Below are positions 32,978 to 41,802 of a stretch of 64,000 nt of DNA, one piece after another. Location of the stretch: assembly GCA_016209105.1 (NCBI GenBank), contig JACQWR010000017.1:1-64000 (forward strand), given 5' to 3'. A program made the position numbers and the translations under genes. Under the pieces are notes generated by a model. It had not been told where the DNA came from. It saw only the letters and a program-made list of their open reading frames with translations, and made no database searches. The first letter of the stretch is position 1. Every line of letters begins with the position of its first letter. The DNA is from Deltaproteobacteria bacterium (GTDB lineage Bacteria; Desulfobacterota; Syntrophia; Syntrophales; JACQWR01).

Positions 32978-33499
32978 GTGGAAAATCTAAAAGCAATCAT
33001 TGAAGCCCTTGTTTTTGTCTCTGAGTCGCCTCTTTCCGCCGATAAGATCAGGGATATCCTGGGGGAGGTGGAAAAGAGCGACGTTGTCCGCCTGCTTGGC
33101 GAAATTGCGCGGGACTGCGAGGAGCGGGGCGCCGGCATCAATCTTCGTGAAGTTGCCGGCGGGTTTCAATTCCGGACGCGGGAAGATGCCGGACCGTGGG
33201 TAAAAAAACTGATGGGAATAAAACCCGTGCCAATCAGTCAGGCGGCCATGGAAACGCTTGCCGTCGTTGCCTATCGGCAGCCCGTTGTTAAGGCGGATAT
33301 AGACAGGGTCCGCGGTGTTGACACGAGCGGCCCCTTAAGAAGCCTTCTGGAGAAGAAGTTGGTGCGTATCGTGGGAAGGAAGGATGTGCCCGGCAAACCG
33401 ATCATATACGGCACCACGAAGAAATTCCTGGAGGTGTTTAACTTAAAAGACCTTACCGAACTGCCTACGCTGCGGGAGCTGAAAGACCTACAGGAGTGA
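32978..33499 (+). CDS. scpB: segregation and condensation protein B
   Basis: The GTG at 32978 directly follows the scpA stop. The 173-residue protein has two winged-helix domains, MENLKAIIEALVFVSESPLS at the start and PISQAAMETLAVVAYRQPVV in the second, followed by the family's VDTSGPLRSLLEKKLVRIVG and YGTTKKFLEVFNLKDLTELP. It dimerises and binds ScpA in the SMC complex. Its stop overlaps the possible GTG start of the pseudouridine synthase gene. Confidence 0.93.
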   Translation: MENLKAIIEALVFVSESPLSADKIRDILGEVEKSDVVRLLGEIARDCEERGAGINLREVAGGFQFRTREDAGPWVKKLMGIKPVPISQAAMETLAVVAYRQPVVKADIDRVRGVDTSGPLRSLLEKKLVRIVGRKDVPGKPIIYGTTKKFLEVFNLKDLTELPTLRELKDLQE

Positions 33500-33504
33500 T
33501 TCCC

Positions 33505-34302
33505 GTGGAGGAACGCCTTCAGAAAATAATTGCCCGTGCCGGCATCGGCTCACGCCGGGCGGCGGAAAAAATGATCGCGGACGGCAGGGTCAGTATCAAC
33601 GGCGTTATTGTTGCCGAGCCGGGCGTTAAGGCGGATAGCGGCAAGGTTGAGATACGGGTTGACGGCAAGCTTATATCGCCCGATACGACAAAGGTTTATT
33701 TCGCGCTGAACAAGCCGAGAGGGTACGTGACGACGTTAAACGATCCGCAGAAGAGGCGGATTGTGACGGAATTGCTTCCTGAGATTGCCGAACGGGTGTT
33801 TCCCGTGGGCAGGCTGGATTATGATTCCGAGGGTTTGCTCCTTTTGACGAATGACGGCGATTTTGCCCAGAAACTTCTGCATCCCCGTTTTATGATACCC
33901 AAGACATATCGGGTGAAGATCGAGGGCAGGTTGGATGGACGAGAATTTAGGGCGCTGGCCGGCGAGGGAGTGGAACTGGAAGACGGAACATTCAAAGCAT
34001 ACGATTTCCGGGTGGAAAAAACGAACAAGGGGAGCAGCAGTTGGGTCGTGCTGACCGTGAAGGAAGGGAGAAACCGGATAATCCGGAGGGCTTTTGAGCG
34101 TCTGGGGCATCCCGTCGTCAGACTCATCCGTGTTGCCGTAGCGGACCTCAAGCTGGGTGATCTGAAACCGGGGATGTGCCGTAATCTTACCAAGAGGGAA
34201 GTGGAGATGTTGCTGTCGCCCCGGAACAAGCGGCGGGCTGGATTATCCGGCAAAAATTCACTTGACATTACCGGGAAAATACATAATAGTCGGCCAAAGT
34301 AA
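33505..34302 (+). CDS. rluB: 23S rRNA pseudouridine synthase, RluB/RsuA family
   Basis: I chose GTG 33505 (MEERLQKIIARAGIGSRRAA), eight bases from AGGAG; GTG 33496 would add three residues. The 265-residue protein has an N-terminal S4 RNA-binding domain, then the catalytic motif VGRLDYDSEGLLLLTNDGDF with the active Asp, and LTVKEGRNRIIRRAFERLGH. It isomerises a uridine in large-subunit rRNA; RluB versus RsuA cannot be separated with certainty. It follows scpB, a widespread arrangement. Confidence 0.9.
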   Translation: MEERLQKIIARAGIGSRRAAEKMIADGRVSINGVIVAEPGVKADSGKVEIRVDGKLISPDTTKVYFALNKPRGYVTTLNDPQKRRIVTELLPEIAERVFPVGRLDYDSEGLLLLTNDGDFAQKLLHPRFMIPKTYRVKIEGRLDGREFRALAGEGVELEDGTFKAYDFRVEKTNKGSSSWVVLTVKEGRNRIIRRAFERLGHPVVRLIRVAVADLKLGDLKPGMCRNLTKREVEMLLSPRNKRRAGLSGKNSLDITGKIHNSRPK

Positions 34303-34388
34303 AAGTATATCATCGTGTTATCAGGAACAGCCTGATGTCGGCGGACATCAGGGTTGAGTTCGGTTATGCATCTTTTAAGGAGGAAGTC

Positions 34389-34670
34389 ATGAACAAGTCC
34401 GGACTTATAACTACTCTTAGCCAGAAGGAAAACCTTACGGAGAAAAAGGCAATAGATATCGTCAATTTGATATTTAAAGGTTTTACCGAAGAGTTGAGAA
34501 AAGGCGGCAGGATCGAGATAAGGGGCTTCGGCAGCTTCGTGGTGCGGAATTATGAATCCTACACGGGAAGAAACCCAAAAACGGGAGAAAATATCAAGGT
34601 TTCCCCGAAGAAGCTGCCCTTCTTCAAGGTGGGCAAGGAACTGAAAGAGAAGGTTGATCGCAAGAAGTAA
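34389..34670 (+). CDS. HU/IHF-family DNA-binding protein
   Basis: I chose ATG 34389 after AAGGAGG (MNKSGLITTLSQKENLTEKK); the upstream frame to 34335 is unsupported. The 93-residue protein has the arm region GFGSFVVRNYESYTGRNPKT and VSPKKLPFFKVGKELKEKV. The sequence (GFGSFVVRNYE, FKVGKELKEKV) is closer to IHF-beta or delta-type IHF-like members than the HU at 30823. It probably serves as an architectural protein for promoters or recombination. Confidence 0.9.
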   Translation: MNKSGLITTLSQKENLTEKKAIDIVNLIFKGFTEELRKGGRIEIRGFGSFVVRNYESYTGRNPKTGENIKVSPKKLPFFKVGKELKEKVDRKK

Positions 34671-34808
34671 TCCCTTAACTGCTGATAGTGAGCGGTTGAA
34701 AATGTGCGGGTCTTCATAAAATTGCGGATATGATGGGGGTCAGGGATGATCCCCATTTTCGTTGTTACCGCCTCTGTTGTTTACCCCGTCTCATCGGTGT
34801 TTTTTCCC

Positions 34809-34925
34809 CCTTTACCGGCATGGAGCTCCCCTAACTACAAGGCAAGGTTTCCCGGTAAGGAAAATTATTTCATTGCACCCCGTACCCGTCGCCTACACTG
34901 AGGGACTTGCGGGATGTACTTCCGG
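34809..34925 (-). repeat. intergenic repeat family B, diverged inverted copy
   Basis: Read on the minus strand it runs ATGACCGGAAGTACATCCCG, GCAAGTCCCTCAGTGTAGGC, GGGGTGCAATGAAAT, TTCCTTACCGGGAAACC and on to AGGGGAGCTCC, colinear with the copy at 25701-25806. It fills the gap before the M50 protease gene. Confidence 0.6.
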
Positions 34926-34935
34926 TCATACGAAT

Positions 34936-35769
34936 ATGGAAGAAAAAAAGCGGGGGCTGTCCCTCATTCATTTGGCGTTGTTTTTAGCAACGGTATTGAC
35001 CACCCTTGCGGCCGGCGCCATGCAGCAGGGAATCAATCCTTTCCTGTCGCCCTATTCACTCTGGCGGGGCATACCCTTCTCGTTGACCCTGCTGATGATC
35101 CTGGGAGCCCACGAATTCGGCCACTATTTCATGTCCCGGAAACACCACATCGAGGTAACCTTCCCCTATTTCATTCCCGCCCCCTCCTTCATCGGGACAT
35201 TCGGGGCCTTTATCAGAATGAAATCTCCGATTATGGACCGGAGAATTCTTCTCGACATCGGCGTGGCCGGTCCCCTTGCCGGAATGGTGGTGGCGGTGCC
35301 GGTCTTACTGGTGGGGCTTTCCCTTTCTCAAATTGTGCCGAAGGCATCGGGTGAAGGGATAGAGCTTGGTTCCTCGCTTCTCTTTTCCTTTCTTTCCTGG
35401 GCAATTCATGGCTCCATTCCGGAGGAGATGGACCTCGTTCTGCACCCCATCGCTTTTTCAGGGTGGATCGGGTTTCTGGTGACGTCGCTCAATCTTCTTC
35501 CCGTGGGTCAGCTTGATGGGGGGCATGTGACGTATGCCGTGCTCGGCCCGAAGCAGCGTGTCGTGGCCATGGTGGTTGTGGCGCTGCTCCTCGTGCTGGG
35601 GCTTACCGGATGGAACGGCTGGCTGTTTTGGGTGGCGATCCTGTTCGTCATGGGGATACAGCATCCCCCGGTGGTGTACGACTGGATTCCCCTGGACGGG
35701 GGAAGGAGGGCGATTGGCTGGGGGACGCTCGCGTTGTTTGCGGTTACCTTTACCCCCGTGCCGCTTTAG
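34936..35769 (+). CDS. site-2 protease family membrane metalloprotease (M50)
   Basis: I chose ATG 34936 (MEEKKRGLSLIHLALFLATV); the longer open frame lies in a repeat. The 277-residue protein has several membrane spans, the zinc motif GAHEFGHYFMSRK (near residue 60) and the distal NLLPVGQLDGGHVTYAVLGP with the third ligand Asp. The layout is like the EGY1/short SREBP-protease-like group without PDZ domains. It presumably cuts substrates within the inner membrane; targets are unknown. No strong ribosome-binding site is visible. Confidence 0.85.
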   Translation: MEEKKRGLSLIHLALFLATVLTTLAAGAMQQGINPFLSPYSLWRGIPFSLTLLMILGAHEFGHYFMSRKHHIEVTFPYFIPAPSFIGTFGAFIRMKSPIMDRRILLDIGVAGPLAGMVVAVPVLLVGLSLSQIVPKASGEGIELGSSLLFSFLSWAIHGSIPEEMDLVLHPIAFSGWIGFLVTSLNLLPVGQLDGGHVTYAVLGPKQRVVAMVVVALLLVLGLTGWNGWLFWVAILFVMGIQHPPVVYDWIPLDGGRRAIGWGTLALFAVTFTPVPL

Positions 35770-35780
35770 TCAGCAGCCTG

Positions 35781-36467
35781 TCAAGGCATGATCCCCTCTT
35801 CCCTGAAACTGAAGGAACGGTTTTCGCCGATGATTAAATGATCGTGGACGAGAATATCCATGACCCTGGCGGCATCCTGAATCGTCTTCGTCAGCCTGAT
35901 GTCGGCATCGGACGGCCGCACGTTGCCTGAGGGATGGTTATGCACCAGGATGATGGCGGACGCCTTCCGCCTGAGGGCATTTTCCAGGACTCTCCGCGGA
36001 TACACCACCGCCTGGTTCACGATTCCTTCCTGGACGGTTTCGAATTCGATTATCTTGTTCATGGCATCCAGATAAATCACGCAGAAACTCTCATCCTTCA
36101 ATCCCCCCAGATTCGCTTTGCAGAAATCGAGAAGCTCGGTCGTGCAGCTGATCTGCGTTTTTCCCTCTACGTTCTCCCTGAGGTAGATGATCCCCAGGTC
36201 TTTGATAAGCTTAAGCAGAATTGCCGTGTGTCTGCCGATGCCGCTGATTTTTTCCAGATCGGCAACGTCCGCATCCACGATGCCGCGGAGCGTTCCGAAT
36301 TGTTCGAACAGTTCCTTGGCAAGCGGTTTTACATCCCGCCGCGGGATCGCATAGGACAGCAGCAGTTCCACGGTTTCGTAATCGTGGAAGGCGCCGATGC
36401 CCGCTTCAAGGTACTTGTCTTTCAGACGCCGGCGGTGTTCTTCATACTGGGGATTGGCTGCATGCAT
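35781..36467 (-). CDS. radC: RadC-family JAB-domain protein
   Basis: The 228-residue protein has an N-terminal helix-hairpin-helix region (LEKISGIGRHTAILLKLIKD) and a C-terminal JAB/MPN domain with the metal motif ILVHNHPSGNVRPSDADIRL and an upstream Glu (VQEGIVNQAV). All JAMM ligands (E, HxH, S, D) appear present. Despite the name, a repair role is not established; members are linked to recombination and mobile DNA. It is downstream of the selenoprotein gene on the same strand, 70 bases away. Confidence 0.92.
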   Translation of the reverse strand: MHAANPQYEEHRRRLKDKYLEAGIGAFHDYETVELLLSYAIPRRDVKPLAKELFEQFGTLRGIVDADVADLEKISGIGRHTAILLKLIKDLGIIYLRENVEGKTQISCTTELLDFCKANLGGLKDESFCVIYLDAMNKIIEFETVQEGIVNQAVVYPRRVLENALRRKASAIILVHNHPSGNVRPSDADIRLTKTIQDAARVMDILVHDHLIIGENRSFSFREEGIMP

Positions 36468-36537
36468 ACGGATTTCGCATCCCTTCTGTTGCGTCGGCGA
36501 GAGGCAGGGGCCGGTAACCTACCGGCTCTCATATAGA

Positions 36538-36744
36538 TCAGGAGCCGCCGTAACCGACAGTAATTTTTTCTCCCTCGACGATGACCGGCACCTTCCGGGC
36601 GCCGCCGGAGTATCCGAGCATCTCTTCGAGTCTTTTTCCATCCGCGAAGACATCCAGGTATGTTGCCCGGTCTCCATAGGCCGACCTGGCCTTTTCCGTA
36701 TAGGGTCAGCCCGCCTTGCCGTAAATGATTATCTTGTCTGCCAT
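36538..36744 (-). CDS. glutaredoxin-like selenoprotein (Uxx-star type), UGA read as Sec
   Basis: From ATG 36744, seven bases after GGAGG, the frame reads MADKIIIYGKAG, then an in-frame TGA (36706-36708), then PYTEKARSAYGDRATYLDVF and on to KVPVIVEGEKITVGYGGS with a final TGA at 36538. Reading the first TGA as selenocysteine gives a 68-residue thioredoxin-fold protein with U-P-Y-T where glutaredoxins have C-P-Y-C/T, a beta strand before it and a conserved KVPVIV cis-Pro segment after it. A small hairpin with GGU in its loop lies 19 bases after the UGA. It fits the known Uxx-star glutaredoxin-like (seleno)protein group. Ordinary ORF calling breaks this gene. Redox role is inferred. Confidence 0.85.
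36679..36691 (-). promoter_or_regulatory. bacterial SECIS-like hairpin
   Basis: On the minus strand GGCC-AGGTC-GGCC forms a four-pair GC stem (extendable by an A-T pair) whose five-base loop contains GGT. The loop lies about 19 bases downstream of the in-frame UGA at 36706-36708, within the spacing known for bacterial SECIS elements bound by SelB. Confidence 0.65.
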
Positions 36745-37003
36745 AGGGACGCCTCCGTTTCCTCGCTTTGAGATGGTTATCTTCTGCTCCTGCGGGGGGA
36801 TAGGGCGCACTATATCATTATTTCTTTGTCTGACAACAGAAAACTGCTTTATTGCGCCGGCAGAAAACACCTCAAATTTGATATTTCCTTGAGGAAAAAT
36901 ATTGCCGAACGGACGAAAAACTACTAATATTGGTGCCCCGCAACCGGTTGCCGAGGGAAAGAGAAGGCAATGCTGGCGGCGCCGTTAAGACAAAGAAAGG
37001 TTT

Positions 37004-38389
37004 ATGATAATGACGCGGTGTTTTTTCAGAATAGCCCTGGTGGTTGTTGTTTTCGCTCTGTGGGGATGTTTTACTTTTCCCGATATAATCAAAGACGTGA
37101 GGGAACTGCCTCAGGATCACAAGGTTTATATCGCCAAGTATGCCCCTGTTTTTGATCTGGTCGCCGATAAAGATCAACAAACTATGGACACGCAGTACAA
37201 CACCCTGTTTTTTTCTCCCTGGCACATCGAGAAATCTGCCCATACGCTGGATGAGGCGGTTTTTGAATTCAAGAAATATCGCGAACGTCTGGGTTACGGG
37301 GAAAACGGGAGAAAACATACCAAAACGTGGATCAAATCTCTGGCTGCCAATGCCCGTCTGCAGGATTACCCCAACGGCGGTTTCAGGGCCATTACCGTGG
37401 ACAACACGGATTTTCGGGTACTTCCTACCGCGAAGCCGCATTTCTACTCTTTTGATCACGTGGACGGCTACCCCTTTGATAATTTTCAAAACTCCGGCAT
37501 TGCCGTCAACACGCCCATTTATATATCCCATGTGAGCAAGGATAAGGCGTGGTACTTGGCGGAATCGTCATTCGCCTTCGGTTGGATACCTGCCCGGAGC
37601 GTGGCGACGGTGGATCAGGATTTCATCAAGACATGGGAGGCCGGACGGTATGCCGTCGTCATAAAGGACAAAATACCTGCATATGACGAGAACGGGGTTT
37701 TTCTCTTTAAACTCCCCCTGGGATCGCTTTTCCCCGCAGGAGGGGAGGGGGCCGACGGCATCCGTATGCTCGCGGCCGTTGCAGATACGAAGGGAATGGC
37801 TGTCGTACGGAACGTGGTCATTTCAAGGGAGATGGCGGCGCTTAAGCCCATGAAACTCAATGCCGCCAATATGACGAGGCTTACCAACGAACTGATCAAT
37901 GAACCCTACGGATGGGGAGGGATGTATCAGAACAGGGATTGCTCGTCCATGGTCAGGGATCTGTTTGCCCCGTTCGGTCTGTGGTTGCCGAGGAATTCTG
38001 GCGATCAGGCGAAGAAAAGCGGAGTATTCATTGATCTGGCGAATCTTTCCCGACAGGAGAAGGAAACGCTGATCATGAAACGGGGCATCCCCTACCTGAC
38101 CCTTATCTGGCGACCCGGGCATATCATGCTCTACATGGGGGAGCACGGCGGGAAAGCTCTTGTGTTCCATAACCTGTGGAGCATAAGGACCAGGGATTTG
38201 CTGGGCAGGAAAGGCAAAAAAGTGGTTGGACATGCAGCCATAACTACCCTCCGACCCGGGAAGGAGCTGCGTATTATTGATCTGCCCGGAGATGATCTGT
38301 TGGGCCATGTTTCGGGGATGACGCTGCTCGTTGCGTTTCCGGACGCGGCGGGGACAGCGGCGTTGCCCGGGAAACGTATTTTGCCCTGA
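37004..38389 (+). CDS. SH3-domain NlpC/P60 (C40) peptidase lipoprotein
   Basis: The 461-residue protein has a lipoprotein signal (FRIALVVVVFALWGC, lipid Cys near residue 22). It has an N-terminal helical segment, SH3-like domains (FRVLPTAKPHFYSFDHVDGY, AWYLAESSFAFGWIPARSVA) and a C-terminal NlpC/P60 domain with catalytic Cys in NRDCSSMVRDLFAPFG, His in WRPGHIMLYMGEHGG and a polar third residue near VFHNLWS. Such enzymes hydrolyse peptidoglycan peptide cross-links in the periplasm. It is preceded by a 260-base gap. ATG 37010 has slightly better spacing from AAAGG and may be the true start. Confidence 0.88.
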   Translation: MIMTRCFFRIALVVVVFALWGCFTFPDIIKDVRELPQDHKVYIAKYAPVFDLVADKDQQTMDTQYNTLFFSPWHIEKSAHTLDEAVFEFKKYRERLGYGENGRKHTKTWIKSLAANARLQDYPNGGFRAITVDNTDFRVLPTAKPHFYSFDHVDGYPFDNFQNSGIAVNTPIYISHVSKDKAWYLAESSFAFGWIPARSVATVDQDFIKTWEAGRYAVVIKDKIPAYDENGVFLFKLPLGSLFPAGGEGADGIRMLAAVADTKGMAVVRNVVISREMAALKPMKLNAANMTRLTNELINEPYGWGGMYQNRDCSSMVRDLFAPFGLWLPRNSGDQAKKSGVFIDLANLSRQEKETLIMKRGIPYLTLIWRPGHIMLYMGEHGGKALVFHNLWSIRTRDLLGRKGKKVVGHAAITTLRPGKELRIIDLPGDDLLGHVSGMTLLVAFPDAAGTAALPGKRILP

Positions 38390-38429
38390 AGCGGGAAAAC
38401 TTCGGTAACGGAGGGTGTTCCCCGCCTGA

Positions 38430-39224
38430 TTATTTGATTGACGAGAGCATTTCCTGGGCAGCGATGTCCAGTTTCATGCGCTTGATTTTCGCATCGTACG
38501 CGGGCAGCAGCTTGTTCAACTGTTGCCTTTTCTGCATCTCCATAAACGGATTATCGCGCAACAGCTTCATGAGCCCGTCTCTCTTTTTAATCACTTCCGC
38601 CAGCACTTTTCTCATAATCTGCAGTCTTTCCACGGGATCGTCTATCTGCTGAGCGGAAACCATCGTTTCTTCGGCGGCCGCGATCGTGTCTCCGGCGACC
38701 GTTTCCGTTCCTTCCGTAGCAAGTGTCTTTACTATCGGCTGCGGAGGCTGTTTTTGTTTTACGTTCGATTTTACGCAGACGTCTACGACAAAGTTTCCTT
38801 TTTCCGTTTCAAAGGGGATGACGATACTGGGGGTGCCGAGCACGTGACGGACAAGATGGCCTTTGCCGTATACGACGGTGGGAATAGCCGCGTGCACGAT
38901 GATGCCGTCCTTTTCCATGTGTGTTCTTGCCACTCCGGAAACCATGTTGGTAATCTCACCAACGGCGTCAAATACGTCTTTGTTCACCTCTGTGTAAGAC
39001 TCGCCCAGCATGCTGTTGACGATGCCGCAAATGCAGGCTTCACTGAAACTGATGGCGAGGGAGCCGACCGCTTCCCCGGTGATGCCGATGATTCCCGAGA
39101 CGTCGCCTCCGGCCGTATCGGTTTTTTTGACATAGGGCTTCCCGGCGTTTGGTTCTATAAAAGCCATTTTTTTCATCACCGCTTCTGCGCCGAAGAGAAA
39201 GGGATTAATAAATTTAACATCCAT
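38430..39224 (-). CDS. CheX-like chemotaxis phosphatase-domain protein
   Basis: The 264-residue protein starts MDVKFINPFLFGAEAVMKKM and has the CheX/CheC-type active-site helix DAVGEITNMVSGVARTHMEK, with the Glu and Asn that dephosphorylate CheY in family members, and SIVIPFETEKGNFVVDVCVK. A Gln/Pro/Thr-rich linker and a C-terminal helical segment of about 80 residues (VERLQIMRKVLAEVIKKRDG) extend beyond the usual 150-residue CheX. It is next to a hybrid kinase with two receiver domains, which could be its target. That link is inferred from position. Confidence 0.8.
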   Translation of the reverse strand: MDVKFINPFLFGAEAVMKKMAFIEPNAGKPYVKKTDTAGGDVSGIIGITGEAVGSLAISFSEACICGIVNSMLGESYTEVNKDVFDAVGEITNMVSGVARTHMEKDGIIVHAAIPTVVYGKGHLVRHVLGTPSIVIPFETEKGNFVVDVCVKSNVKQKQPPQPIVKTLATEGTETVAGDTIAAAEETMVSAQQIDDPVERLQIMRKVLAEVIKKRDGLMKLLRDNPFMEMQKRQQLNKLLPAYDAKIKRMKLDIAAQEMLSSIK

Positions 39225-39320
39225 CTGATGAGTTTAGCCTCCGATTGTTTTTACCTGTCGTAAACAAGGAATAAGGATACGGTATTTTCTATATCATATT
39301 TCCGCGGGGAAACAGAGGAT

Positions 39321-41660
39321 TTATTGTTTATCAAGCGCCTCCCGTATCCTGCTTGATATTTCATTTATGTTGAAGGGCTTCTGGATAAAACTCCGGCAGC
39401 CTCGCTCCATAATTTTTGTTGCACGCCCGGTTATACTGTACCCGCTGGACAGGATAACCTTGATATCGGGATTGATCTCTTTGAGCCTGTCGAAGGTCTC
39501 TCCGCCGCCCATGCCGGGCATGATCATATCCAGGATGACCAGATCCAGACTGTCTTTTTTCGCCGAATACGTGTCTATTGCCTCCTGGCCGCTTGAGGCC
39601 GTTATCACCTTGTAGCCGAGCATCTCCAGGATGTCCCTGGTAACGTTTATAATTGCTTCTTCGTCATCCACGAGGAGGATTGTCTCATGTCCTTTCGTGA
39701 TGTCGCAGCTGGGAGCTTCTTCCTCTATGACCTCTTTCACCGTGCTAGGAATATAGATATCGAATATGGTTCCCTTTTCCAACTGGCTGGAGACGTTTAT
39801 AAATCCGCCGTGGCCCTTGATGATCCCGTACGCTGAAGCGAGCCCGAGTCCGGTTCCCCTCCCCATCTCCTTGGTGGTAAAAAAGGGTTCGAACAGCCGT
39901 TCCAACGTTTTTTCATCCATGCCGACGCCGGTATCGGCCACAGAGATTTTTACGTAGGTCCCGGGTGTTACATAGAACGGCATTGCTTTCGTGTTCTCAA
40001 TGGTCACGTTATCTGTTTCGATGTAAATACTGCCCCCTCCGGGCATTGCCTGCCATGCATTCAGGTAAAGGTTCAGGAGAACCTGTTCGATCTGGCCCCG
40101 ATCCACTTCCGCGGTCCAGAGGTCTTCCCGTAGCTTCTGGTGCATGATTAATTCCTTTTTTGTTCGGCCAAAAAGGGTAATACTTTTCCCTATCAGATCA
40201 TTAAGACGCGTGGGTTTCACTTCGTATTTTCCCCCTCGTGCAAATCCGAGCAGCTGTCTGGTCAACTCCGCGCCGCTCTGTACGTGTTGTTCTATGCTCT
40301 TGAGCTTTTCATAATCGGGATTGTTGGGTTTGATGGTCATGAGCATCAGCGATGCATATCCGTGGATGCCCATAAGGAGATTATTGAAATCGTGGGCGAT
40401 TCCTCCGGCAAGCGTTCCGACTGCTTCCATCTTCTGCGCCTGCAGGAGGTCCGACTCAAGCCTTTTTCGCTCCGTGATATTGCGAATTATGCCCCGAAAT
40501 CCCGTGGCTTGTCCTTCGCTGTTCTTTGTAAGAAAAACCGAAGTATCAATGACGATCCGCGTTCCGTCTTTCCTGGAACATTCCCATTCCAGTCCCACTG
40601 CGGGACGCCCCGTTATGTAAACATCCCTCGTGGCTTGAAGGGCCTTCTGGGCGCAGCGGGGGTCCATGCACTGGCTTTTGTTCATGCCCATCAGTTCGCT
40701 ACGGGAATAGCCGAATGTTTTGTGAAAGGACTGGTTGAAAAAGGTAAAATTGCCGTCAAGATCGGTTTCGTAATATCCTTCTTCGATGTCTTCCAGAATG
40801 GTGCTGTATTTTTCTTCGCTTATCCGCAGCGCTTCACTGGCCTGCTTGCTGGCGGTGATGTCTCTTGCGATGCCGTAAATTCCCGGTTTTCCGTTCCCAT
40901 TCTCATCATCTATGATATCGGGCAATTGTGCGGCGCGCAGTTCCACGATCAGACGTTTTTTTGATAAGAAATCATGATTGTCTCTGCCTAAATTATGCCG
41001 AAGCCGCAGTTCCGGATGCTCAGTCATGCGGCCGTTTTTCCCGATCTCCTGGAGATAACGGTTCGCCATACTGCGGCAGTCGTCGGCGACGATGCTCGTA
41101 AAATGCCTGCCGATCAAACCGGCGCTTTCATAGCCAAGAAGATGTTCAACCGTGTTGTTGATAAAACGGAATTCTCCTTCGGGGCTTAAAATAAATATAA
41201 TATCGGGAGAGTTCTGCACAAGGTATCGGTAGCGAGCTTCCGAGAGTTCCAGTTTTTTGCTGATGATTTCCTTCTCGATTTTCGATCTTTTCTGCTCGAG
41301 GGCGTTTTCCACCCGTTTCAGGAGACCCTCGTGGGAAAAGGGTTTGCTCAGGTAATCATAGGCGCCTCTCCGCAGGGCTCCGACTGCCGAGTCCACGGAT
41401 GCGTTGCCGGTCATCATGATAATCAGAAGCTCAGGGTGATGACGTTTCAGGTAATCCATGACCTGGTAGCCATCCATGCCCGGCATAACCACGTCCAGCA
41501 GGACAAGGTCAAAGTTTTGATTTGTGACATGGGTAATGGCTTCTTCGCCGCAGCTGGATGTTTTGATTTCGTAACCTCTGTCGGCCAACAGGATTTTGAC
41601 GCTGTCGCACATGCGCGGCTCGTCATCCACCACCAGTATCCGGGGCATTATGTAAGACAT
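39321..41660 (-). CDS. hybrid sensor histidine kinase (REC-PAS-PAS-HisKA-HATPase-REC)
   Basis: I chose ATG 41660 (MSYIMPRILVVDDEPRMCDS) just after GGGAGG, giving 779 residues. The order is: receiver with phospho-Asp in DLVLLDVVMPGMDGY (about 1-120); PAS (LVQNSPDIIFILSPEGEFRF); a second PAS with the FRGIIRNITERKRLE junction; HisKA with His in GTLAGGIAHDFNNLLMGIHG; ATPase with N, G1 and G2 boxes (NAWQAMPGGG, VADTGVGMDEKTLE, GRGTGLGLASAYGII); and a C-terminal receiver (DLVILDMIMPGMGG). It has no membrane span, so it is cytosolic. Phosphorelay between the domains is expected; no output domain is present. Confidence 0.92.
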   Translation of the reverse strand: MSYIMPRILVVDDEPRMCDSVKILLADRGYEIKTSSCGEEAITHVTNQNFDLVLLDVVMPGMDGYQVMDYLKRHHPELLIIMMTGNASVDSAVGALRRGAYDYLSKPFSHEGLLKRVENALEQKRSKIEKEIISKKLELSEARYRYLVQNSPDIIFILSPEGEFRFINNTVEHLLGYESAGLIGRHFTSIVADDCRSMANRYLQEIGKNGRMTEHPELRLRHNLGRDNHDFLSKKRLIVELRAAQLPDIIDDENGNGKPGIYGIARDITASKQASEALRISEEKYSTILEDIEEGYYETDLDGNFTFFNQSFHKTFGYSRSELMGMNKSQCMDPRCAQKALQATRDVYITGRPAVGLEWECSRKDGTRIVIDTSVFLTKNSEGQATGFRGIIRNITERKRLESDLLQAQKMEAVGTLAGGIAHDFNNLLMGIHGYASLMLMTIKPNNPDYEKLKSIEQHVQSGAELTRQLLGFARGGKYEVKPTRLNDLIGKSITLFGRTKKELIMHQKLREDLWTAEVDRGQIEQVLLNLYLNAWQAMPGGGSIYIETDNVTIENTKAMPFYVTPGTYVKISVADTGVGMDEKTLERLFEPFFTTKEMGRGTGLGLASAYGIIKGHGGFINVSSQLEKGTIFDIYIPSTVKEVIEEEAPSCDITKGHETILLVDDEEAIINVTRDILEMLGYKVITASSGQEAIDTYSAKKDSLDLVILDMIMPGMGGGETFDRLKEINPDIKVILSSGYSITGRATKIMERGCRSFIQKPFNINEISSRIREALDKQ

Positions 41661-41802
41661 GGAGCCTCCCGCAAAATAAAATTGGCGATAGTAAGTAGGA
41701 ACGTATCCCGCGTACCCGGCGTCTATGCAAGATATGCGGGCGCAATAAAAACGGCAACGAACGCTCACCTTGCAGCCGGGGAGCTTCGCTTATCTTTTTT
41801 CC

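Noticed and set aside
36706-36708. the TGA at this position as a nonsense mutation making a pseudogene
   Set aside because: The reading frame, ribosome-binding site, downstream hairpin and U-P-Y-T context all fit selenocysteine decoding better than decay.
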